The position numbers and the translations under genes were made by a program. From Imbricaverruca yamaguchii (taxonomy: Eukaryota > Arthropoda > Thecostraca > Neoverrucidae), in assembly GCA_034440575.1 (NCBI GenBank), contig JAOTOL010001345.1, positions 372,001 to 436,000 of the forward strand: a DNA stretch of 64,000 bases, written 5' to 3'. Numbering within the stretch: position 1 is the stretch's first letter; each line of letters starts with the position of its first letter. Positions 34,933 through 46,900 of this stretch are shown here, one piece after another. The notes under the pieces are model-generated. The model was not told the origin of the DNA and searched no databases. It saw nothing but the letters and a program-made list of their open reading frames with translations.

Positions 34933-37900
34933 GTGAGAAGTGGGATTGTATTACGGCCAGTTTTACATCCCTGGTGTTGTGTTGTGTTTCTGTGGTTATA
35001 TCAGGATTCCCATGTGTTAACATAACTCGCTTATTATGCTAATCAACATTGCACTTTCTCCGTTGTGCAAATCTTGGACCATGCGTATTCCCATGTGGTT
35101 GCACGTGATCAAGGTCGTGTTTATTCAATTGTGTTTATCCCATACTCTGAGACTAACTTCAACTCATGTTACATTGCCAATGAAGCAGCTGATTCGTGGA
35201 AGGAGACATGATTGCATTTTGATTGGAGTTTCTTGTTTGGTTTTCCTCACATTTGACTTCCATTTCATGATGAAATATAGTAGGATATGCATAATCAGGC
35301 CATACCAAGCACAGTGAGGTCTGAAAGCAGATGGACTTGACACTGCCGCTTGGCATCAGTTTGAAGCTGTTCGAATTAGACACAGGTGGTCAGTGTTGTC
35401 ACACGAACTGGTAATTACTGCGTGGCTATTACTATTGCCACTACTGCTGTGTGTCATTACTGTCATTACTGTGTCATTGCCACTACCGTGTGGCCGTCGT
35501 ACCGACGCGCGAACCCCGCCGGGCGGCCAGGCTCTGCAGAGCTGCGACACGTCGCTGGAGCAGCTAGACCGGATGAACGAGGCGGTGCGTGCCGACCTGG
35601 CCCGCCAGCGCAGCCTGGTCGGCCGGCTGGAGGAGGCGGCCAGCGAGCCGGGCCGCGAGCTGGAGCAGGCCCAGCTGCAGCAGCAGGCCGCCGTCTACAG
35701 CCGACAGCTCACCAGGTGAGCAGCTGTACGTAGACGCGCACCGGTCGCCACTGGTGTTTGTGCGACACGTAAGTTTATTTTAGCACCAGCACTGGAAATT
35801 GGCGGCCGGCCTCGATAGCACCTACAACTGGAAGACACCACCACGTGCTTGTGTTGCAATTGCAGCTTGAAGGCATCACCACGTGCTTGTGACAGCATAC
35901 ACAGCTGGAAGGCCCTCCACGCGATTGTCCCGCTGTCGGCCTGTTTTCAGAGAGCTGTATTTTATCGGGGTACCGACCCGCCTTGCACGGCCAGCTTGCT
36001 GAACGTGACATTGCTAATGCTATAGTGTGTGTCCCAGTGGCGACGAGTGCTGCTCCACGTTTGCAGCAGGTCTGCGCCGAAACTTGATGACCTAGCGAGA
36101 CTTCGTGTATGTGGTGCGGATGTGTAACGGGATTGATGATGTGTAGCAGGGGTATGTGACCTGTGTTTACATTGGATAATGGGTTGATACATCTTTGACA
36201 CCCGAAATTTGTGGTATATTTTCCTGATAACATAAAGTAATAAAGACAAAATATTAGTGCACATATGAGCCACAAGGGCCCTTCTTGGTTGCACTGTGTG
36301 CACTCAACCAGTTGCCGACCAAATCCGTCGATCAGCCCTCCCTGTAATACTGAAAAGCAAGCCCTCTATTCTTATAATGATCGTCTATGCTGTTTTTAAA
36401 GACGTTCAATGTGCTGTTATTTACAATGGTTTCTGGCAGCTGGTTCCAGTGTTCTCCCACCTTGTTGGTGAAGAAAGACTGTCTTAACCGTGTTCTGCTG
36501 TGGTTGACTTTAATTTTGAATTTATGACCTCTAATTGCATCATTTCTGTTAAATTCATACATTTCCCCAAGATATCCCCTCTCCAGTCCATGGACAAATT
36601 TAAAGACCTCGATGAGATCTCACCTCAGTCTTCTATATTTTAGTGAAAACATATTCAATTTCTTCACTCTTTCCTCATATGCCTGGTTGCTTATACCATT
36701 GACCATTTTTGTAGCCCTCTTTTGTACTCTCTCTAAAAGCCAACAATCTTTTTCATAGCTAGGAGACCAAGCTTGGATGCAGTATTCCAAATGTGGCCTG
36801 ACATATGCGCAGTAAAGCTTCCTGATGACTTCCTCACTTCTGTATGATACATCCCTATTGATTGCCCCAAGCATTCTCAGTGCCTTCTTCCTGGCTTCCT
36901 TGGTCTGTTCTGATGCCCCCAATTTTGTGTTTAGAATAACACCTAGTTCCTTCTACTGTTGAGTCACTGATAGCACTTGTCCACCCATCAAGTATGGAGC
37001 CTTCATATGCTGCTTACCTACATGCATGATTTTGCACTCATCAAAATGAAATTGCATTTGCCATTCTTCGGACCACTTCACAAGTTCGTCTAAGCATTTT
37101 TGCAGCGAGATATGCTCCTTTTGACCTGTTATTTCCCTAAAGACTTTCGAGTCATCCGCAAATTTCAAAACCTTACTGCTTAGGCAACTTTCAACGTTAT
37201 TTACAAATAAAATGAACAGTAGTGACTCCAGTACTGACCCCTGGGGGACGCCACTAAGAACATCTTGCCATGATCACTTTGTACTATTTAGCATCACTTT
37301 TTGTTGTCTATCTGAAAACCGCAACTCTATCCATTTTATGATGCTACCTGCAATACCACGGGCCTGAAGCTGTATCAATAACCTTATCAAAGGCATTACT
37401 AAAGTCAAGATATGCTACATCAACCTGATTTCCCTGATCAAATTGTTCTGTGGCGAAGTTCATAACGTGCAAGAGACTTGTGAGGCATAATCGCCCTTTC
37501 CTAAACCCATGTTGAGTATTTTGAATCAATCTGTTTCTTTCCAGATAACTAACTATTCTATCCTTGATAATTTATTCGAGTGCCTTGCAGACTAGGGATG
37601 TGAGACTTACTGGCCTATGGTTTTCAACTTTCCCTCTTTCTCCTTTCTTGAAAATGGGAACTACATTTTCCTTTTTCCAATCTGTTTCAATTTCATTTTG
37701 TGAAACAGATCTACAAAATATTATACTAAGTAGAAATGCCAGTTCCTTTTCAGCTTCCCGCAATACCCTAGCACAAAGTTTATCAGGTCCTGCTGCCTTG
37801 TTTGGCTTTATTTTCCTGGTATGATTGAAAACAACATCACATCAATGAAATAAACATCATGTATCCGATCACATGTCACTGAACTATGGTGTACGGTCGG

Positions 37901-40900
37901 CAGATTGGCCATATCTTCCAATGTAAACACTGATTTATACTGCTTGCTCAACTCCTCAACCATCGCAGTATCCTCACCCAATATAGTCCCATTTACTTCC
38001 AGTGGACCAATTGTGCTAGAAACTTTACTCAGCTTGTAGAAAACTCAGCTGATGTGCCATGTCGCTTCAATTATATTTCAGTAACAGGGTAACAGCAATA
38101 GGAACTCTCCGACGCTGCTGCTCGGAACCATGAGGTGCTACCCTTCTGCTGGAGGGGATATTGCTACAGCTATCGCCTTGGGCACCAGACATGAGGGTGA
38201 AGCTGATCTGTGTCAAAGCCCAAGCTGAAACCGCAATAAGGCGATGGAAGCAAAGCCGAAGTTCAGGTCAGAAACAGGAGATGAAAATACCACGGAATGG
38301 AAGCCGAAGGCAGTGCCTGTAACGAAGCCGAAGCTGAACCAAACAGTGAAAAAGATAGGAAAGCCAAAACCAATGCGAAAGTACGCGGCTTCGCAAAACC
38401 CAGGCTGTCTACCTCTAACCGTATGAAGATGAGGCCAAAGCAAATAATTGGAAATGCGCATAATGGAGCCCGAATCCTAAATTTATTGAATTAAGAACAT
38501 TTCTACTTGATGGAGGAATCCGTGGTAATTGGGGAACTACATCTCGAGTGTTGTAGGACATACCTGTCATCGGCGTGCCTGGGACACCTGTTAATGAATA
38601 CCTTAATCCCCACTCACAGAAAGGCTACAACGAAAATGTTGCCTATTTGAATCAAAATTCACTCAGCCATGTATAGTCCTCCAACCCGGAATTTATCTTC
38701 ATGCTCTCTGTGATAAATGCATTTTTTAAATGTTTGTGATCTGATCGTTTCCAAACCGGTACTGGCCGGGTGGACGTCCACGACGATTTATGTTCCAAGG
38801 ACGCGTGACTGATGGCGTCATGCGGTGTTTCAGTCAGCTGATGCAGATACGTGCTGCCAATGTCAGAGCGCAGCTGAACATCGAGAAGCGAGATAAGAGC
38901 GAGTTGATGGCCGGACCAGGGATGTCTGCCGAGGCACGGTAGGTGACCTTGTGGTGACGCTGATGGCGGTGGTGGGGCGGGGGCGGGGACGGTTAGTAAC
39001 CTTGTGATTTTGCAATAGAATGATCTTGCATTGACCTCGAGGTCCGATGAGTGATATTGTAGTGGCGCTGATGGCGATGGTGGGGTGGGGGATGGGGTTG
39101 TGGCAGTTAGTAACCTTTTGATTCTGCAATAGGATGACCTTATATTGACCTCGAGGTCCGGGGAGTGATCTTGTGGTGACGCCGAGGTGCAGTGTGTAAC
39201 CTTGTGGTGACGCCGAGGTGCAGTGTGTAACCTTGTGGTGACGCAGAGGTGCAGTGTGTAACCTTGTGGTGACGCAGAGGTGCAGTGTGTAACCTTGTGG
39301 TGACGCAGAGGTGCAGTGTGTAACCTTGTGGTGACGCAGAGGTGCAGTGTGTAACCTTGTGGTGACGCAGAGGTGCAGTGTGTAACCTTGTGGTGACGCA
39401 GAGGTGCAGTGTGTAACCTTGTGGTGACGCCCAGGAATGATGTGACGTCATCTATCACTCGATATGCAGCGATCATTGTAGCGCAGAAATCGATGATTGA
39501 CAAAGGTTGATTTAGGTTCGTTAGTGACGAACCTAAATTTAGGTTGATCCAGGTTCGATATACTGCGATCGTTGATTTAGGTTCGTTAGGTTCTCTTATT
39601 GTTTGGTAACGTCCTCATACCTGACAGTGAAACACTGTCTGATTGCCAAAAGTGTATTCCTCTCCTGTACTCAGCCTGCTGAGCTTCGAATCTTACCTGT
39701 AATCAGAGACCATATACCTTGGTGTGTAGATGTATCTCATCACTTCCTCGATGGTAGATGTTGGCCTCATATGTTACCAGTCATGGTGGCATGGCAGATG
39801 TTGCTCAAGAATGTGACATTAGAGATTCGACTTGGCCTAGAGTCTGTCTTGCCTCTCAAGGTCAGCGGACTACATGTGCTTCACTCAATCTGACACCACA
39901 CCTTCTTACAATGCTACATTCCGGCTGTTATATGCTTGCCGCTCTGCGTCCAATGCTCTATTCATAAGCCGCTTTGCGTCGGTGGCTCATTGTGCAGCCT
40001 GGGGCCGGCGCTGTATTGGCTCTACTGACGCGTGCAGCCCGGGGGCGGTGCTGTATTGGCTCTACTGACGCGTGCAGCCTCGGACCGGTGCTGTATTGGC
40101 TCCACTGCCGCGTGCAGCCTCGGACCGGTGCTGTATTGGCTCTACTGACGCGTGCAGCCTGGGGCAGGTGCTGTATTGGCTCTACTGACGCGTGCAGCCT
40201 CGGACCGGTGCTGTGTTGGCTCTACTGACGCGTGCAGCCTGGGGCAGGTGCTGTATTGGCTCTACTGACGCGTGCAGCCTGGGGTCGGTGCTGTATTGGC
40301 TCTACTGACGCGTGCAGCCTCGGACCGGTGCTGTATTGGCTCTACTGACGCGTGCAGCCTGGGGCAGGTGCTGTATTGGCTCTACTGACGCGTGCAGCCT
40401 CGGACCGGTGCTGTGTTGGCTCTACTGACGCGTGCAGCCTGGGGCAGGTGCTGTATTGGCTCTACTGACGCGTGCAGCCTGGGGCAGGTGCTGTATTGGC
40501 TCTACTGACGCGTGCAGCCTGGGGTCGGTGCTGTATTGGCTCTACTGACGCGTGCAGCCTCGGACCGGTGCTGTATTGGCTCTACTGACGCGTGCAGCCT
40601 CGGACCGGTGCTGTATTGGCTCTACTGACGCGTGCAGCCTGGGGCAGGTGCTGTATTGGCTCTACTGACGCGTGCAGCCTGGGGCAGGTGCTGTATTGGC
40701 TCTACTGACGCGTGCAGCCTCGGACCGGTGCTGTATTGGCTCCACTGACGCGTGCAGCCTCGGACCGGTGCTGTATTGGCTCTACTGACGCGTGCAGCCT
40801 CGGACCGGTGCTGTATTGGCTCTACCGACGCGTGCAGCCTGGGGCAGGTGCTGTATTGGCTCTACTGACGCGTGCAGCCTCAGACCGGTGCTGTATTGGC

Positions 40901-43900
40901 TCCACTGACGCGTGCAGCCTCGGACCGGTGCTGTATTGGCTCTACTGACGCGTGCAGCCTCGGACCAGTGCTGTATTGGCTCTACTGACGCGTGCAGCCT
41001 GGGGCAGGTGCTGTATTGGCTCTACTGACGCGTGCAGCCCGGGGGCGGTGCTGTATTGGCTCTACTGACGCGTGCAGCCTTGGACCGGTGCTGTGTTGGC
41101 TCTACTGACGCGTGCAGCCTCGGACCGGTGCTGTGTTGGCTCCACTGACGCGTGCAGCCTCGGACCGGTGCTGTGTTGGCTCCACTGACGCGTCCAGCCT
41201 CGGACCGGTGCTGTGTTGGCTCTACTGACGCGTGCAGCCTCGGACCGGTGCTGTATTGGCTTTACTGACGCGTGCAGCCTGGGGCAGGTGCTGTATTGGC
41301 TCTACCGACGCGTGCAGCCTGGGGCAGGTGCTGTATTGGCTCTACTGACGCGTGCAGCCTCGGACCGGTGCTGTATTGGCTCTACTGACGCGTGCAGCCT
41401 CGGACCGGTGCTGTATTGGCTCTACCGACGCGTGCAGCCTCGGACCAGTGTTGTATTGGATCTGTTGTCACGTTGTGCAGCCTGGGGAGACCGGTGATGT
41501 ATTGGCTCTACTGTCACGTTGTGCAGCCTGGCCTCGTTTGCCAACGTTAAGCTCAAATCTTACAACTCTTCGTCGTGAGCTCGAGCCACTCCCCCACCTG
41601 TCCACCATGGGCTTGGGCAAAGATAACTAGAGACAACATGTACTCCAAAGTCCACAAATCTAGTACATTTGGTGTAAACAAGACAAAACCTACGCCACGT
41701 AACGTCATATACCAGAAGCGCTGTTTTATTGCAGAATAATGCTGTATTATATTCTAGTTTTGGACTATGCTGATAAATATACTAAATATGGTGCTTTCAT
41801 GTTAGCACTATTATGGCGCTTTTCTCACGATTAGTTCCCGCACAGTTTGTAAAGTATATCTATTCTTCGTCGAAGCTTGCAGGTTTCATCTTCTTTTTGC
41901 TAGAGTGCCGGTGGTTTTGAATCGAAAGGCACCATCCCCATAATTTACTTTTACATGGCATAGTTGATATTGAGAACGCACAACTCAAACAATTTAATGG
42001 GCGCTACATGACCAATGTAGTCGTTGCGTCCTTAAGCCCTAATAACTAACTAACTCAAACAATTTAAGAGAATTAAGGCCTTATGCCTACAATGCCAACT
42101 TAGTCAACATGTCATTGATGCAATTGATGATTAATGCTACCATGTTCGTGGGTCCCCTATCAATTATCATATTGTTCCTGTGTGCTATATATCAGTTGTA
42201 GATCCAGCGAAGATGGTAGTCCAAGGTAGAGATGATAGAGAAGACGGTGTAGTGTAAGGATGAGAGTCCGTGGTGTAGAATAGACGAGATGGCGGCAGCT
42301 GGTCGAGCTGTTTGTGGTCGGTGTCCTCCGTGTCCTTGGTGTCCTTTGGTTGGACAGCTGGTGTTGGCGCGGCTAGCGTAGCACGCCTTCGGCGCAATCC
42401 GGCCTTTTTTTGTTATCCCGTTGCTGGTGCACGTAGGCAATGACCTTTCAGTTACGCCCATGACGCCGAAGCCTCTTGATGGTGTTCGGCCTCGCGACGC
42501 ACTAGGCTGCTGGTCCAGGTTCAATCCCGAGTTTGCGAGATGCGAAAGGAGTCTGGTGCTCTTTGCTTGATTGGTTGGTTGCAAATCGTGCGAGTTAAAT
42601 CGTGATGGTTTGCGCTTACAAGCATTTGCGCATACGTACACTACATTTGCGATTACGTACATATGCGTGTGCGTACATTTGCATTCATGCACATTTGCTC
42701 ATACGTACATTTGTGCATACGTACATTTGTGTTTACGTATATCTTCGCATACGTACATTTTCATTTACGTACATTTGCACTTTCGTACATTTGCGCTTGC
42801 ATACATTTGCGCTTACATACATTTGCGCATACGCACTACATTTGCGCCTACGTACATTTGCGCATACGTACTGTTGCGGTTACGTACATTTGCGCTTACG
42901 TACATTTGCGCATAGACAGACAGACTTTATTGACGTCATCCACAATTGACTTGTGGCTATTACGACATCGCGTCAAATAGATAAAACAACACAGCACAAA
43001 AGGTAAAAAAGAGGGTCAAAATCACAGACTACAAGTTAAACTATAAAAAAAAAAAAAAATATATATATATATAAAATAACAGCAAGTCGAGCAGTCTATC
43101 AGTCCGGCGCGGGCGGCACGTCACGTAGATATTCCCGTAGGTGGCGACCAAAGATCGACACGGGAAGTCGCGTCAGCTCAGGTGGCAGTGAGTTGTACAT
43201 GTGTGGCGCTCTGGAACTAAAGCGTCTCTTCCCCATCTCGGTGCGGGACCGGGGGACATACAAGTTGTGGTCTTGACGGGTGGTCCGGTCACGAATCTCC
43301 GCCATGGTGGTGACGCATACGTACTTTTGCGCATACGTACTTTTGCGCATACGTACATTTGCGCTTACGTGCATTTTGGCATACGTACTTTTGCACTTAC
43401 GTACATTTGCCCATACGTACTTTTGCGCATACGTACATTTACCATACGTACTTTTGCGTTTACGTACAATTGCCATACGTACATCTCCGCTTACGTACAT
43501 TTGCATACATACATTTGCTTACGTACATCTTCCATACGTACATTTGTCCTTACGTACATTTGTCCTAGAATCCGACCGATTGATATTTGTGTAATAATAG
43601 GTTTATCTTCCTGGTGCGAGTGAAACCATTTAGTGTCACTGTTCAAGCAAAATTTCGCCAACTTCCGCTATATGCGTGGGTGTGTGTGGTGGAGGTGGGG
43701 GCAAGCTCATTACAGCCTCACTAATGGGTATGTGGTATGCCCTAGTTTCCATGATATGGTACTATACGTATTTAACACGCGTCCTGGAGGGCCTCTGAAA
43801 ATAGCGCGCACTGGAGGGGGCGGATACCGCCCCCCCTACGATCTCAGCTCCTATGAAGGCTAGAGCAACGAAATTCACAGGGTGGATGGGCACGATAGTG

Positions 43901-46900
43901 AACTCTATTGTGTGCAAGGTTCATGACCTTAGGTCAATATCTTCAAGGCCAAATGAGGTAAAAATAACACAATTTTCTAGTTTTGCGTGCCCTGGCTTGT
44001 CATTGTTATGGATCGCTGTGGTTGTGTTTAAATGCTCAAAAATTGGCATTAATGATGTCTTGGACATTACTAATGATGCAATACACATGTCAGATCCGCC
44101 ATTTGACCTCAGGTCACCTATATAAGAACACTGTATTAGGTCATTATCTGCTCTAGTTACCGGAACCGGGCTCCCATCCCGACTGCTCCGTTGGCGGCTC
44201 GGCACAATCGGCTTCGCAAAGAAAGGAGTAAAATACATGAATAAAGTATGGAAACGCTTAGGCTCACAATGTCAAACAGTAGATTTCGGGACGTATAGGG
44301 ATTAACATGTAAAGTGACATCAATTGCATGACAGTCATTTGCATTTATGACACATTCCAGTTGACCAAGTTTGGTTCCATTAGCCTATCATGAACTTAAT
44401 CTGACTTGACCTCGGCGACCTAACATGCCTTTTAAATTATATAGCATAACAATATGCATCAAACAAGTCGCTAGTGTTGTCAAGAACACTTCCCTATTGC
44501 CAATATATGGGAAGCGCATCAGCGCCGATTTTTGTGGTCTGGCGCTGCGAATTGTTTTTACTTTAACGGCCCCTAACATTAAAACTTCTTGGCCGATTTC
44601 CACTTTTCTTGCTTTAAACAATTCGTCGGTCATTTATAAGCAGGTACGCAAAAAATTTGGCGAATATCGGCCGGTACAACATGGAGTTATGTACGAAAAA
44701 TCGGAAGGATTGGCGGATTTCGCCATACCCCATCTAGGGCGTGTGTTAACCTGTTATGAACTTGACCTGACTTGACCTCGGTGACTTGACATGACTCTGG
44801 AACAATGTAGCATGACAATGTACATCAAACAAGTAGCTAGTTTTGCCAAGAACACTTCCTTTTTGCTAATAAACGGGAAGCGTATCAGCGCCGATATTTG
44901 TGATCTGGCGCTGAAAATATTTTTTGACTAGCGACCTCCTAACTCGAAATATTTTCGGTCGATTTTCATTTTTCTTACTTCAAACAACGCGCTGGTCATT
45001 TGTTGGCAGATACACAAACAATGGCGTATATCGGCCGGTAAAATCTGAAGTTATCTACGAAAAACCGGAGGGGTGGGCGGATTTCGCCCCCCTCCAGTGC
45101 GCTTGTTAAGATGCCCCCCCCCCCGTTGTACCGTTGTAAATGTTCACCGATGTTGGTGAGGAGAAAGAACAAGCAAGAATGTAGCTTACTTGCTGGCCCA
45201 TGGCAAAATAAGTATCATGATTGGTGCTGGAGAGGTTCAGAAACAGGAACGACGGGTGAAGGCTGGTTGAAAATTCTTTGATCCGGTGTGTGGCTGACCA
45301 ATATTGGCAGGCTGACAGACTGGGGCAAATAAAAATGCAATACATATAACTACATGGTATGGTGTTCGTACGCAGGGCCTAACTCCAACATATGTGATCA
45401 GCCACCTCAATCACCTCGGTTGTACATATCGTGCACCTTAGAATATCCGCCATTTCAAACGAAATGCTACAACTACATCACCCGGCTGAAATGTGACACC
45501 CGGATGAAACAGAATGTAAGTGCTTATTTTGGGGATCAACAATTCAGTGCAAAATAGCTGACAGGTGACAACACACGGTATCGCATAAAGTCATAACGTA
45601 TTCAGACTTAACCGCCAGAAGATCCCATTCTGGATCCAATTTGATGATTAGTTCTCTTCGTCCCACGTTTTCTGTTGACTAAGAGATCCGGATAACCGCT
45701 GATCCTTGATGCACCATATTTATTTGGTTAGTTACGCTCCCAGGTTGGCTACCAAACGGAGTTAGGTGTTCTTCTTTGGACCTTTCCCTTTTTCTTTGTC
45801 TATGGATGCGATGTGTGGCTCCAGCAAATTATTGTTAGGGGCCCGGCACATTTTTGTGACCCTGACTTTTTTATAAGTTTTATTGTTTGTTTTTCCACTG
45901 ACGATACATTTTTTATGTATCAGCGCGTTTTTGCAAGCCCCATTTAGTTCATTTAGTGCCCGGCCTTTGTGTTCCTTTTCTAGGACCATGTCGATTTTGT
46001 ATGGCCCCAGCCTGTTTTTGAGGCTCCTATGCGGTTGCAAAGCCCCGGTGTGCTTTGAGGAACCGGTTGTGTTTGCTTTTTTAGCTTCCGGTGTAGCTGC
46101 TTTGCGCTGCAACTCATGGTTTAAGGTCTCGTCGCTTTTTGCAAAACGGTACGCTTTGGAGGACCCAGTGCATTTTGTCCTTCAGTTGTGCTCTTAGGGT
46201 CCCGCTGTGTTTATTTTAGGTTCCTCGCTCACATTTATGGGACCCCAATATGATATTGGGGGCTCCGATATAATATATCGTGGTCCCGTCGCGACGTTAC
46301 CTGTCCAGGCTCGTGGTTTCGGGTAGATCCGACGCCAGTTTTCTGCTCTCGACGTATTTTTTGGTGACTTCTGAAGTATGGAAAGTCCGAGCCACCACCC
46401 GATTTGTCCGGCTCCCGGCGATTTGTCACGTCCCGCCGCGATTTTTCCAGCTCTGATACGTTTTTCGGTGACCGGTATGCTATTTGTTAAGGCATCTGGT
46501 GGTATGCTTGGGCAAAGGAGTGATTTTCTTGGCTCGTACTTAGTTTTCGTATTTGGCTTCGTATTTGGTTGTTAAAATCTTTCTTTATTTCGGAGACCTC
46601 CGGCTTGATTCTTATCGGGTTGCGATACGACTTTGGGACCACGCTGTGCTTATTTGGGGCAATCGACGCTAATTTTATGGATAACAGAGGGGAATGTTTG
46701 ATGCCCTGATCAGAACTTATGAGACTACCGACAGGAATTTTGGGTCCCAATCGCGATATTTGGGGGCTCGGCGCTAGTTCTCTGGGCATGTACTTATATG
46801 TTCCCCAGTGCGATTTTCGTTCCCCGGTGCAAATTTTCGGGCCCGATGCTAATTTATGGGGCCTCATAACTATCTTTTGGGACCCGGCGCAATTCTTGGG

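Noticed and set aside
35775..36303. Overlapping 113- and 166-codon minus-strand frames in BNIP1 intron 2
   Set aside because: No motif seen; partly the 3' end of the CR1-like LINE.
39990..41540. Repetitive protein (CCIGSTDACSLG-type repeats)
   Set aside because: The 40-bp unit changes frame every copy, so open frames are a by-product of lacking stops.
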